Assembly (NCBI GenBank): GCA_017621155.1
Contig: JAGATP010000055.1
Location: 62,001 to 126,000, forward strand
Source of the DNA: Clostridia bacterium
GTDB lineage: Bacteria > Bacillota > Clostridia > Christensenellales > Borkfalkiaceae
DNA: 64,000 nucleotides
Direction: 5' to 3'
The notes under the pieces are model-generated. The model saw nothing but the letters and a program-made list of their open reading frames with translations. It had not been told where the DNA came from and ran no database searches. Below, in pieces: positions 24,371-32,624 of this stretch. Every line of letters starts with the position of its first letter. Position 1 is the first letter of the stretch. A program made the translations under genes and the position numbers.

Positions 24371-25147
24371 ATGATACTCTTTGAAGACGTCCATTCGGGA
24401 AAAAATAATTACGTCTATTGCCAGACCGACGAAAATCTTCGGTTTGCGGAGCATACGCACTATGGCTACGAGGTCATCGTCGTGCGGGAGGGGGAGCTCA
24501 TCTGCACCCTCTACAAAGCGCCCCTTCGCCTGACGGCGGGAAAGGCGATGCTCATTCTTCCCAATCAGATTCACAGCTATGAAACGCCCTCTCATTCCAA
24601 GAGCTTTCTCTGCGTCTTCTCTCCCGACAACGTGGAAGAGTTTTTTCGGGAGACGGAAAATACCTTTTTCGAGAATCCCATCTTCGACTTTGACGACATG
24701 GAGAAGCTCGACCTTCTTAGAAGGGGGGCGTCCAACAAATTCCTCGTCAAATCCATCCTCTATTACATCTGCGGCAAGGCGTTTTCCTCTTCGCCGGTAA
24801 AAGGATCGAATTCCTCCGCGCCCGATTTTACTTATAAGCTCCTCTATTACGTACAGGAAAACTATGCGGAGGACATCAGCTTAAAGACGCTCTCCGAGCA
24901 GCTCGGCTATAACTATACCTACCTTTCTCAGCTCTTTCGCAAGACCTTTCACTGCGGATTCCCCGAGTTTTTGAGTGGCTATCGCTTGGATCGCGCCTGT
25001 ACCCTTTTGCGGACGACGAAAAAGACGGTGGCTCAAATTTGCAACGAGTGCGGCTTTCGCACCATCCGCAATTTCAACGTCGCCTTCTTGAAAAAATTCG
25101 GCGTTTCTCCGACTTCTTATCGCAGGGATTCGGGCAAGAATATCTGA
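24371..25147 (+). CDS. AraC-family regulator with N-terminal cupin
   Basis: 258-residue sugar-responsive regulator. The N-terminal half is a cupin-like ligand domain (HTHYGYEVIVVREGELICTL, AMLILPNQIHSYE). The C-terminal 100 residues hold two helix-turn-helix motifs (ISLKTLSEQLGYNYTYLSQL, then VAQICNECGFRTIRNFNVAF) and the closing FGVSPTSYRR. A start 27 bases upstream is possible, but CGAGGG is positioned for 24371. It faces the pentose operon downstream and is the likely activator of it. Confidence 0.88.
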   Translation: MILFEDVHSGKNNYVYCQTDENLRFAEHTHYGYEVIVVREGELICTLYKAPLRLTAGKAMLILPNQIHSYETPSHSKSFLCVFSPDNVEEFFRETENTFFENPIFDFDDMEKLDLLRRGASNKFLVKSILYYICGKAFSSSPVKGSNSSAPDFTYKLLYYVQENYAEDISLKTLSEQLGYNYTYLSQLFRKTFHCGFPEFLSGYRLDRACTLLRTTKKTVAQICNECGFRTIRNFNVAFLKKFGVSPTSYRRDSGKNI

Positions 25148-25177
25148 AGTTTTTTCCATATTACCTAAAAAAATTTC

Positions 25178-25206
25178 TTGTAACGAGGAAAAATATGTTC
25201 TACACT
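25178..25206 (+). promoter_or_regulatory. Promoter of the pentose operon
   Basis: TTGTAA, 17 bases, TACACT. A perfect 11-bp inverted repeat (AAAAGCGTACC, 25207-25217, with its complement 25221-25231) begins at once, so the mRNA would start within it. Confidence 0.6.
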
Positions 25207-25231
25207 AAAAGCGTACCTAAGGTACGCTTTT
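25207..25231 (+). repeat. Perfect inverted repeat at the pentose operon start
   Basis: AAAAGCGTACC, three bases, exact complement. It may be an operator or a 5-prime stabilising stem-loop; the ribosome site lies 8 bases after it. Confidence 0.6.
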
Positions 25232-25251
25232 ATCGATAAGGAGGAGAAAAA

Positions 25252-26670
25252 ATGCAGTGTTTTAATCCGTATCTTCCGAGCTGGGAGTATGTTCCCGACG
25301 GAGAACCGCACGTCTTCGGAGACCGCATTTACGTCTACGGCTCGCACGACCTGTTCAACAGCAACGACTTTTGCCAAGGCGATTACATATGCTGGTCTTG
25401 TCCCGTGGACAACGTCAAGGAGTGGCGTTACGAAGGGGTGATCTGGAGAAGAAAGGACGACCCGAAAAATACGAGGAACAGCCCTCTGTATGCGCCAGAC
25501 GTCTGTCAGGGCCCGGACGGGCGGTACTATCTGTACTATTTCTACGGCTATTCGGGCAGAATCGGCGTCGCCGTCTGCGATACCCCTGCGGGAAAATATG
25601 AGTTTCTCGATTGGGTGCACTATGAGGACGGCACGATTTACGGCAAGAAGAAGGGGGATATTTTCCAATTCGACCCCGGCGTGTACGTCGAGGACGGTGT
25701 TTGCTATCTCTATACGGGCTTCGGCCCCGTCAATTACCCGTTTTTCCTGACGGGCGGCAAGCCCATCACCAAAAAGGGTCCCGTCTGCGCGACGCTCAAG
25801 AGCGACATGGTGACGGTGGTTTCCACCTCGTATATGGGCGTGGAGTGCAAGGTGAGCGGCAAGGGAACGCCGTATGAGGGACACGAGTTCTTCGAGGCTG
25901 CTTCCATGCGCAAGATCGGGGATAAGTACTACTTCATCTATTCCTCGTTTGCTGGACACGAGCTTTGCTATGCGATTTCGGACAATCCCGTAAAGGGCTT
26001 CAAATACGGTGGCGTTATCGTTTCCATCGGAGACGTGGGGCTTCGCGGCATCAAGGGCGTCAAGGACGCGGCGAACTTTACGGGCAACACGCACGGCTCG
26101 ATCGTTCAGGACAAACAGGGGCAGTACTATATTTTCTACCATCGTCAGACCAATCGCCATTGCTTCTCCCGTCAGGCTTGCGCAGAGCCCATCACCATCG
26201 AAGCGGACGGCTCGATCAAGCAGGTCGAGGTGACGTCCTGCGGGTTAAACGGCGGGCCTTTGGAGGGCAAGGGAACGTATTCCTCGCACATCGCCTGCAA
26301 CTTAACCTGCAAGAAGGGAGGTGCGTTCTACTCCGTGTTCAAGTGTACGGGGAGGCCGTACTTTACGCAGAGCGGAAAGGACAGAGAGGGGAATCCCGAT
26401 CAGTACATCGCGAACATGACGGACGGCTCCAAGGCGGGCTTTAAGTACTTTGCCTTCGATCGTCCCGAACGCATTTCAGTCAGCGTCCGCGGGAAGGGCG
26501 AGGGAAGCTTCGTCGTCACGGACGAGCAGAATCGGAAGCTTGCGGAAATCAAGGTGCAGGGGACGGGTGAATTTTCTTCGTCCATGCAGCCCGTTGAAGG
26601 GACGCATGCGCTGTTTTTCGAATTCAAGGGCAAGGGAAAAATCGACTTCCTGTCCTTTACCATTCAATAA
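25252..26670 (+). CDS. Glycoside hydrolase family 43
   Basis: Predicted arabinofuranosidase or xylosidase of 472 residues without a signal peptide, so probably intracellular. Five-bladed propeller motifs are visible: GDRIYVYGSHD near the N-terminus, SPLYAPDVCQGPDGRYYLYY, DIFQFDPGVYVEDG with a candidate catalytic Asp, EGHEFFEAASMRKIGDKYYFIYS with a candidate acid Glu, and GNTHGSIVQD. About 120 residues at the C-terminus form a beta-rich, carbohydrate-binding-like domain. As first gene of the operon it would release the pentose used by the isomerase and kinase downstream. Confidence 0.87.
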   Translation: MQCFNPYLPSWEYVPDGEPHVFGDRIYVYGSHDLFNSNDFCQGDYICWSCPVDNVKEWRYEGVIWRRKDDPKNTRNSPLYAPDVCQGPDGRYYLYYFYGYSGRIGVAVCDTPAGKYEFLDWVHYEDGTIYGKKKGDIFQFDPGVYVEDGVCYLYTGFGPVNYPFFLTGGKPITKKGPVCATLKSDMVTVVSTSYMGVECKVSGKGTPYEGHEFFEAASMRKIGDKYYFIYSSFAGHELCYAISDNPVKGFKYGGVIVSIGDVGLRGIKGVKDAANFTGNTHGSIVQDKQGQYYIFYHRQTNRHCFSRQACAEPITIEADGSIKQVEVTSCGLNGGPLEGKGTYSSHIACNLTCKKGGAFYSVFKCTGRPYFTQSGKDREGNPDQYIANMTDGSKAGFKYFAFDRPERISVSVRGKGEGSFVVTDEQNRKLAEIKVQGTGEFSSSMQPVEGTHALFFEFKGKGKIDFLSFTIQ

Positions 26671-26682
26671 GGAGAAAAAAAT

Positions 26683-28158
26683 ATGATCAATATGCCAACC
26701 GTTAAAGTCGGAATCGTAGCAGTATCCAGGGATTGTTTCCCCGAAAGCCTCTCCGTCAATCGGAGAAAGGCGCTGATCAGCGCCTATGAAGAGAAATACG
26801 GCAAGGGCGATATTTACGAGTGCCCCGTCTGCATCGTCGAGAGCGAAATTCACATGATGCAGGCATTGGAAGATATTAAAAAAGAGGGATGCAACGCCCT
26901 CTGCGTGTACCTCGGCAACTTCGGTCCCGAAATTTCCGAGACCATGCTCGCCCAGAATTTCGACGGCCCCGTGATGTTCTGCGCGGCGGCGGAGGAATCC
27001 TCTTCCCGCCTCGTCGGGGACAGAGGGGACGCATACTGCGGTATGCTCAACGCTTCCTATAACTTAAAGCTTCGCAACGTCAAGGCTTACATTCCCGAAT
27101 ATCCCGTGGGAGACGCCGCTTACTGCGCCGATCTCATTCACGAGTTCTTGCCCATCGCGCGCGCGATCGTGGGGATCAAGAACCTCAAAATTATCACCTT
27201 CGGGCCTCGTCCCTCCAATTTCTTCGCCTGCAACGCGCCCATCAAGCAGCTTTATAACATCGGCGTGGAAATCGAGGAAAACTCCGAGCTCGACCTTTTC
27301 GAATCCTTCCATAAGCACGCGGGGGACGAGCGGATTCCCGCGATCGTCAAGGAAATGGAGGAAGAGCTCGGCGCAGGCAATAAGAAGCCCGAAGTGCTCG
27401 CAAAGCTCGCACAGTACGAAATCACCCTGCTCGATTGGGTGGAAGCGCATAAGGGCTGCAAGCAGTACGTCGCCATCGCGGGCAAGTGCTGGCCCGCTTT
27501 TCAGACGCAGTTCGGCTTCGTGCCCTGCTACGTCAATTCTCGTCTGACGGGCAAGGGCATTCCCGTCTCCTGCGAGGTGGACGTGTACGGCTGCCTTTCT
27601 GAGTTCATCGGACAGTGCGTCTCCGAAGACATCGTCACCCTTCTCGACATCAACAACACCGTTCCCTACGATATGTACAAAGAGGACATCGAGGGAAAAT
27701 TCGACTATACCTTCCACGATACCTTCATGGGCTTCCATTGCGGCAACACCTGCTCCAAAAAGGTGTGCAATCCCGTCATGAAGTATCAGATGATCATGGC
27801 GCGTTCCCTTCCCGTCGAAGTGACGAACGGCACGCTCGAGGGCGACATCGTCCCCGGAGACATCACCTTCTATCGGTTGCAATCGACTTCCGACAATCAC
27901 CTTTACGCTTACGTCGCACAGGGTGAAGTATTGCCCGTGGCGACCAAGTCCTTCGGCTCGATCGGCGTGTTCGCCATTCGCGAGATGGGCAGATTTTATC
28001 GCCACGTCCTCATCGAAAACGGCTTCCCGCACCACGGAGCGGTTGCGTTCGGACATCACGGCAAGGCGCTCTTCGAGGTGTTCAAGTACCTCGGCGTCGA
28101 AAAGGTCGGCTACAATCAGCCCAAGGCGGAGCGCTACGCCACGGAAAATCCGTTCTGA
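26683..28158 (+). CDS. L-fucose/L-arabinose isomerase family protein
   Basis: Predicted aldose-ketose isomerase of 491 residues in the FucI/AraA-like group, not the XylA TIM-barrel family. Visible features are the N-terminal Rossmann-like part (KVGIVAVSRDCFPESL), PVMFCAAAEESS, FGPRPSNFFACN, a central CWPAFQTQFG, and the C-terminal DTFMGFHCGNTCSKKVCN and HHGAVAFGHHGKALFEVFKY, which hold candidate metal ligands. It sits between GH43 and xylulokinase, so it probably converts the released pentose or a derived sugar to a ketose. The exact substrate is uncertain. Confidence 0.82.
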   Translation: MINMPTVKVGIVAVSRDCFPESLSVNRRKALISAYEEKYGKGDIYECPVCIVESEIHMMQALEDIKKEGCNALCVYLGNFGPEISETMLAQNFDGPVMFCAAAEESSSRLVGDRGDAYCGMLNASYNLKLRNVKAYIPEYPVGDAAYCADLIHEFLPIARAIVGIKNLKIITFGPRPSNFFACNAPIKQLYNIGVEIEENSELDLFESFHKHAGDERIPAIVKEMEEELGAGNKKPEVLAKLAQYEITLLDWVEAHKGCKQYVAIAGKCWPAFQTQFGFVPCYVNSRLTGKGIPVSCEVDVYGCLSEFIGQCVSEDIVTLLDINNTVPYDMYKEDIEGKFDYTFHDTFMGFHCGNTCSKKVCNPVMKYQMIMARSLPVEVTNGTLEGDIVPGDITFYRLQSTSDNHLYAYVAQGEVLPVATKSFGSIGVFAIREMGRFYRHVLIENGFPHHGAVAFGHHGKALFEVFKYLGVEKVGYNQPKAERYATENPF

Positions 28159-28167
28159 GGAGGGGCT

Positions 28168-28776
28168 ATGAAGATTTTATCCGTCTACGATAAAGAGTTC
28201 AACGAGTACGGAAAGGTTGTCGATCTCGACTTTTCCGCACTCCTTGCAGAGCTTGCAAAGCGGGATTGCCCCGAAAAGGGAACGATTTACGTCCCTTCGG
28301 ACGAGGCGCTCGAAGCCTTTCCCGTTTCCAAGCAGGTCGAAATCGACTGGTTCGGCGGACTTCCCGTAGAGGTCGGGTATTGCAACGGTCACAACGATAC
28401 GCTCAATTGCCTCGAATACCACAAGAGCAGTGAAATCAACGTGGGAACGGAGGACTTCATTCTCCTGCTCGCGAGAAAACAGGACATCTCGGAGGGAAAG
28501 CTCGACACCGCTACCGTCAAGGCGTTTGCCGTGCCCAAGGGGATAGGCGTGGAGCTGTATCAGACGAGCCTTCACTATGCGCCCTGTAAAATCGGGGGCG
28601 GCTTCCGCGTGGCGGTCGTCCTTCCCAAGGGGACGAATTACGAAAAGCCCGCAAACGCAGCCTGTCCGCTCCTTTGGGGAAGCAACAAGTGGCTGCTCGC
28701 GCACCCCGATTCCGCCGAAGCCAAGGCGGGCGCGTTCGTGGGACTCGTCGGCGAAAACGTGAGGGTAAATGCATGA
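28168..28776 (+). CDS. DUF4867-family protein
   Basis: A 202-residue protein with cupin-like character, recognised as DUF4867 by overall pattern (KILSVYDKEFNEYGKVV at the start, GGLPVEVGYCNGHNDTLNCLEYHKSSEINVG in the middle and a GVELYQTSLHYAPC segment). The central His, Glu and Tyr residues resemble metal-binding cupins such as lyxose isomerase or ureidoglycolate lyase. It overlaps xylB by four bases and follows the isomerase by 9, so it probably acts in the same sugar pathway, perhaps as an epimerase or lyxose-type isomerase. That role is inference. Confidence 0.75.
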   Translation: MKILSVYDKEFNEYGKVVDLDFSALLAELAKRDCPEKGTIYVPSDEALEAFPVSKQVEIDWFGGLPVEVGYCNGHNDTLNCLEYHKSSEINVGTEDFILLLARKQDISEGKLDTATVKAFAVPKGIGVELYQTSLHYAPCKIGGGFRVAVVLPKGTNYEKPANAACPLLWGSNKWLLAHPDSAEAKAGAFVGLVGENVRVNA

Positions 28777-30233
28777 ACTTTTACATCGGAATCGACCTCG
28801 GCACTTCTGCCACCAAGGGCATCCTGGTGAACGGGGAAGGGGTCATCGTCAAGGAGGAGAGCGCAAACTATCCCCCCTATGAGAAAGAGCTTCCTTCCGG
28901 CTGGTCGGAGCATCACCCCGAATATTGGTTCGAAGCGGTCAAAATTGTCCTTCGAAACCTCTCCGAGGGCTTGGAAGAGGAAGTCAAGGGCATTTCGTTC
29001 GGCGGGCAGATGCACGGGCTCGTCGCCCTCGACAAGGACGACAACGTCATTCGCCCCTGCATTCTCTGGAACGACGGCAGGACGGAGGAGGAGACGAAGT
29101 ACCTCAACGAAGTCGTCGGAAGAGAAGCCCTCTCCGCCCATACGGGCAACATCGCCTTTGCGGGATTCACCGCGCCGAAGCTCCTTTGGCTGAAAAAGCA
29201 CGAGCCGCAAAACTTTGCGAAAATTGCCAAGATCATGCTCCCCAAGGACTACATCGCCTACATGCTGACGGGGGTGTTCTCCACCGATTACTCGGACGCA
29301 AGCGGTACGCTCCTTTTAGACGTCGAGCACAAATGCTGGTCGAAGGAGCTGTGTGAGATTTGCTCCGTCGAGGAGAGCTGGCTTCCCAAGCTCTATGAAA
29401 GCTATGAAGTGACGGGCAAGGTCAAGGCGGAATTCGGACTTCCGAACGCCGTCGTGACGGCAGGCGCGGGCGATAATGCCGCGGCGGCTGTCGGCACGGG
29501 TACGGTGGGGGATGGCAGCTGCAACATCTCGCTCGGAACGAGCGGCACCATCTTCCTTTCGCAGGATTCCTTCTCCGTCGATGAAAAGAACGCCCTGCAT
29601 TCCTTCGTTCACGCAAACGGAAAGTATCACCTCATGGGCTGCATTCTCTCCGCCGCCTCCGCCAATCAGTGGTGGATCGAGAACATCCTCTCCGATCGGT
29701 ACGACATTGCCGAAAGGATGGGAGAAAAGCTCGGCAAAAACGAGGTGTATTTCCTCCCCTATCTGATGGGTGAACGCAGTCCCCACAACGACGTCAACGC
29801 ACGCGGCGCGTTCATCGGCATGAACGGCGCGACGACGAAGGAGGAGATGAGCCTCGCGGTGTTGGAGGGCGTCGCCTTCGCGTTCCGCGACTGCCTGGAA
29901 GTAGCAAAGGAAAACGGGCTCGTCGTCAAAGAGAGCAATCTCTGCGGCGGCGGGGCGAAATCCAAAATCTGGCGGACGATTCTCGCCAACGTTCTCGGCG
30001 TCAAAATCGACATGGTCGAGACCGAACAGGGCCCTTCCTTCGGCGGCGCAATGCTCGCCATGGTAGGAGCGGGGGAGTACGCCTCCGTCGAAGAGGCGGT
30101 GTCCGCGATCGTCAAGAGCCATACCGTTGCCCTTCCCGAGCCCGCTCTGCAACAGGCTTACGAAGAGAAGTACCGAAAATTTAAGAAATTGTACCCTGCG
30201 CTCAAATCCGCCTTTGCGGATCTCGCGCAATAA
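28773..30233 (+). CDS. xylB: Xylulokinase, FGGY family
   Basis: Phosphorylates D-xylulose to xylulose 5-phosphate for the pentose phosphate or phosphoketolase route. The 486 residues include the N-terminal phosphate loop YIGIDLGTSATKGILVN, FGGQMHGLVALD, ILWNDGRTEEE, the mid-protein TAGAGDNAAAAVGTGTVG and ISLGTSGTIFLS, and the C-terminal GGGAKSKIWR. The start at 28773 overlaps the DUF4867 stop (ATGA). Related FGGY kinases use ribulose or erythritol, so xylulose is probable but not proven. Confidence 0.88.
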   Translation: MNFYIGIDLGTSATKGILVNGEGVIVKEESANYPPYEKELPSGWSEHHPEYWFEAVKIVLRNLSEGLEEEVKGISFGGQMHGLVALDKDDNVIRPCILWNDGRTEEETKYLNEVVGREALSAHTGNIAFAGFTAPKLLWLKKHEPQNFAKIAKIMLPKDYIAYMLTGVFSTDYSDASGTLLLDVEHKCWSKELCEICSVEESWLPKLYESYEVTGKVKAEFGLPNAVVTAGAGDNAAAAVGTGTVGDGSCNISLGTSGTIFLSQDSFSVDEKNALHSFVHANGKYHLMGCILSAASANQWWIENILSDRYDIAERMGEKLGKNEVYFLPYLMGERSPHNDVNARGAFIGMNGATTKEEMSLAVLEGVAFAFRDCLEVAKENGLVVKESNLCGGGAKSKIWRTILANVLGVKIDMVETEQGPSFGGAMLAMVGAGEYASVEEAVSAIVKSHTVALPEPALQQAYEEKYRKFKKLYPALKSAFADLAQ

Positions 30234-30246
30234 CCGTCCAAAGCCG

Positions 30247-30283
30247 GCGCGCCCCGAAAATTCTCGGGGCGCGCTGTTTTTTT
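30247..30283 (+). terminator. Terminator of the pentose operon
   Basis: GCGCGCCCCGA with its exact complement, loop AAATTC, followed by a run of seven T. Confidence 0.9.
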
Positions 30284-30301
30284 GAGCGAGAAGTCGTCTT
30301 T

Positions 30302-31480
30302 TCAATATTTCATAAACCATCCGACGATCTTTTTGCCGATGTGATAGAGAGGGCCTTCAAACGCCTTTTTGGCGTTTTCAAGTTCTTTTCTGATTTCAAT
30401 GCCCTGCGGGCAGTGCGTTTCGCATTTGCCGCACTTGACGCAGTTCGAGGCGCACGTCTTTTCCTTGCGGACGGAGGTGCACATAAAGTAATCGATGAGC
30501 CCCCGAAGCTTTCCGTCCGAGTACCGCCTGTTGTAGGCGGCGAAAATGCCGGGAATGTCCACGCCCTTGGGACAGGGCATACAGTATCGGCAACCCGTGC
30601 AGCCGATCTTCTGATTGGCGTTGATTTCCGCCTTTACCCGTTCGATGAGCGCAAAGTCTTCTTTCGTGAACGCACCGATTGTAGCCTCGGACGCCGTCTT
30701 TGCATTCTCTTCGACCATTTCGAGGGAGTTCATGCCCGAAAGCACGCAGGTGACTTCGGGCTGATTCCAAAGCCAGCGAAACGACCATTCGGCGGGGGAG
30801 CGCTTTACGGGGTACTTTTCGATTTCTTTAAGCGCCTTGGGAGGAAGCTTGTTCGCGAGCCTTCCTCCGCGCAGGGGCTCCATGATGACGACGGGAAGCC
30901 CCTTTTCGTGCGCACGTTTCAGTCCCGTCACGCCCGCCTGGGAATGCTCGTCCAGGTAGTTGTACTGAATCTGACAAAAATCCCAGTCGTAAACCTCGAG
31001 AAGGGACAAAAAGGTATCCGAATTGCCGTGGTAGGAAAATCCGACCTGTCGGATTGCTCCCGATTTCTTCTTTTCCTCCAGCCATTCCACGATGCCGAAC
31101 GCCTTTAAGCGATCCCACGTCTTGGGATCGGTGAGCATGTGCATGAGATAGTAATCCACGTGATCGGTTTTGAGGCGCTTGAGCTCTTCGGAAAAGAATT
31201 TTTCCATGCTGTCGGCGCTTTTGATCATGTAGTGGGGGAGCTTGGTGGCGATGTACACCCGATCCCGAAGATTGTTTCGCTCGAGAATTTCGCCGAGCGC
31301 CGCTTCGCTTCCCGGATAGATATAGGCGGTGTCGAAGTAATTGACCCCGTGCTCGATCGCCGTGCAGATTTCCCGTTCCGTCTTTTTCAGGTCGATTCCC
31401 GTCACGCCCTGCGTAAAGCGCATACATCCATAGCCGAGAATGGATAGCCGATTGCCGTATTTGTCCGATCGATATTGCAT
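30302..31480 (-). CDS. Aldo/keto reductase with C-terminal 4Fe-4S ferredoxin domain
   Basis: Oxidoreductase of 392 residues. The AKR barrel comes first: LGYGCMRFTQG, GVNYFDTAYIYPGSE with the catalytic Asp and Tyr, YIATKLPHYM with the Lys and DYYLMHMLTD. A ferredoxin-like tail begins about residue 285 with cysteines in CTGCRYCMPCPKGVDIP and CASNCVKCGKCETHCPQGI, enough for two clusters. This type is common in anaerobes. The ATG at 31480 (MQYRSDKYGN) is better spaced from GAGG than the one two codons earlier. Its own promoter lies upstream. Confidence 0.9.
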   Translation of the reverse strand: MQYRSDKYGNRLSILGYGCMRFTQGVTGIDLKKTEREICTAIEHGVNYFDTAYIYPGSEAALGEILERNNLRDRVYIATKLPHYMIKSADSMEKFFSEELKRLKTDHVDYYLMHMLTDPKTWDRLKAFGIVEWLEEKKKSGAIRQVGFSYHGNSDTFLSLLEVYDWDFCQIQYNYLDEHSQAGVTGLKRAHEKGLPVVIMEPLRGGRLANKLPPKALKEIEKYPVKRSPAEWSFRWLWNQPEVTCVLSGMNSLEMVEENAKTASEATIGAFTKEDFALIERVKAEINANQKIGCTGCRYCMPCPKGVDIPGIFAAYNRRYSDGKLRGLIDYFMCTSVRKEKTCASNCVKCGKCETHCPQGIEIRKELENAKKAFEGPLYHIGKKIVGWFMKY

Positions 31481-31519
31481 ACTCATTTCCTCAAACAGGG
31501 ATGCCCCCGTATTTTTTTC

Positions 31520-31548
31520 AGTATACCACAGAAACTAAGAATAGGCAA
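31520..31548 (-). promoter_or_regulatory. Promoter of the aldo/keto reductase
   Basis: On the minus strand TTGCCT (31548-31543), 17 bases, TATACT (31525-31520). Confidence 0.6.
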
Positions 31549-31564
31549 TTAAAATCCGATTCGC

Positions 31565-31630
31565 TTTACGAAAACTTTACACGCATTTGAACAAAGTGCG
31601 ATAGTACAATTTTTTTCAATTGTGTATAAT
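31565..31630 (+). promoter_or_regulatory. Pho box and promoter of the pst-pho operon
   Basis: Three hexamers TTTACG (31565), TTTACA (31576) and TTGAAC (31587) recur every 11 bases, matching the direct-repeat TTAACA-like box bound by PhoP-type regulators. A -10 TATAAT follows at 31625-31630 without a -35, as expected for an activated promoter. The regulator is probably the PhoP homologue at 35408, giving autoregulation. Confidence 0.7.
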
Positions 31631-31663
31631 GAGGGCAGTTCAATAGAAAAGGAGATTAAAAAA

Positions 31664-32614
31664 ATGAAAAAAGTCGGAAAGACAATTCTTACCGGTATTC
31701 TCGCACTCACTTGCGCCGTCGGCGGCGCAGTATCCTTTGCCGGTTGCAACGGAGGAAAAGAGAAAAACATCACCGTCGTGGCGAGAGAGCTTGGCAGCGG
31801 CACGCGCGAAGCGTTTGACACCAAGGTGACGGACGGGGAGCACTTCCTCGAAGAGAAGGACGCAAACGGAAAAAAGGTCTACAATACCTCGAAAGCGGCT
31901 ACGGAATTGGGCAGCACGGGCGCGGTTTTATCCACGGTCTCTTCCGATCGCAACGCAATCGGCTACATTTCGCTCGGTTCTGTCAACGATACGATCAACG
32001 TCGTCAAGGTCAACGGCGTCTCTGCAACCAAGGAAACCGTCCTTAGCGGAAGCTATCAGATTCAGCGTCCCTTCGTGGTCATGACCAATAAGACGATCGA
32101 GCTTACCGAGCGCACGGCAGACTTCCTCAACTACTTAAAGAGCGACGCCTCCGAGTCCGTCTGCGACTCCGTCGGCACGGTCTTCGTCAAAGACCCTAAA
32201 GTGCGCGCCAACAAGGGAGCAGACCCCATTCCCCTCGTCGCATACGAAAAGAAGAGCGCAGTTCCCGCAGGCGATAAAATTGCCATTCAGGGCTCTACTT
32301 CGATGGAAAAATTCATCATGCAGGCGGCAAAGAACTATGCGACGCTTTACGGCGTCAACGCGGAAGACCTCTTCCAGATCGAGCTGAACGGCTCTTCTGA
32401 AGGCAAAAAGGCTGCCGAAAACGACAAAAAGGGCAACCTCATCGGGCTTTCCTCCTCTTCGTACAGCTCTGAAAACGTCGAAAGCTTCAACGTGTGCCTC
32501 GATGCGGTTGCCGTCATCGTCAACGCCGGGAACACCACTGTCACCGACCTGACCCTCAAACAGCTTTATGATATCTTCAGCGGGAAGGTGACGAAATTCT
32601 CCGAGCTGAACTAA
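31664..32614 (+). CDS. pstS: Phosphate-binding lipoprotein PstS
   Basis: Extracytoplasmic phosphate receptor of the Pst ABC transporter, 316 residues. The signal peptide ends in the lipobox VSFAGCNGG. Phosphate-binding segments are VVARELGSGTREAF and IAIQGSTSMEKFI, one in each lobe, and QLYDIFSGKVTKFSEL at the C-terminus is typical. AAAAGGAGA precedes the ATG. It is first in the operon, right after the Pho box. Confidence 0.92.
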   Translation: MKKVGKTILTGILALTCAVGGAVSFAGCNGGKEKNITVVARELGSGTREAFDTKVTDGEHFLEEKDANGKKVYNTSKAATELGSTGAVLSTVSSDRNAIGYISLGSVNDTINVVKVNGVSATKETVLSGSYQIQRPFVVMTNKTIELTERTADFLNYLKSDASESVCDSVGTVFVKDPKVRANKGADPIPLVAYEKKSAVPAGDKIAIQGSTSMEKFIMQAAKNYATLYGVNAEDLFQIELNGSSEGKKAAENDKKGNLIGLSSSSYSSENVESFNVCLDAVAVIVNAGNTTVTDLTLKQLYDIFSGKVTKFSELN

Positions 32615-32624
32615 CGAGGACGGT

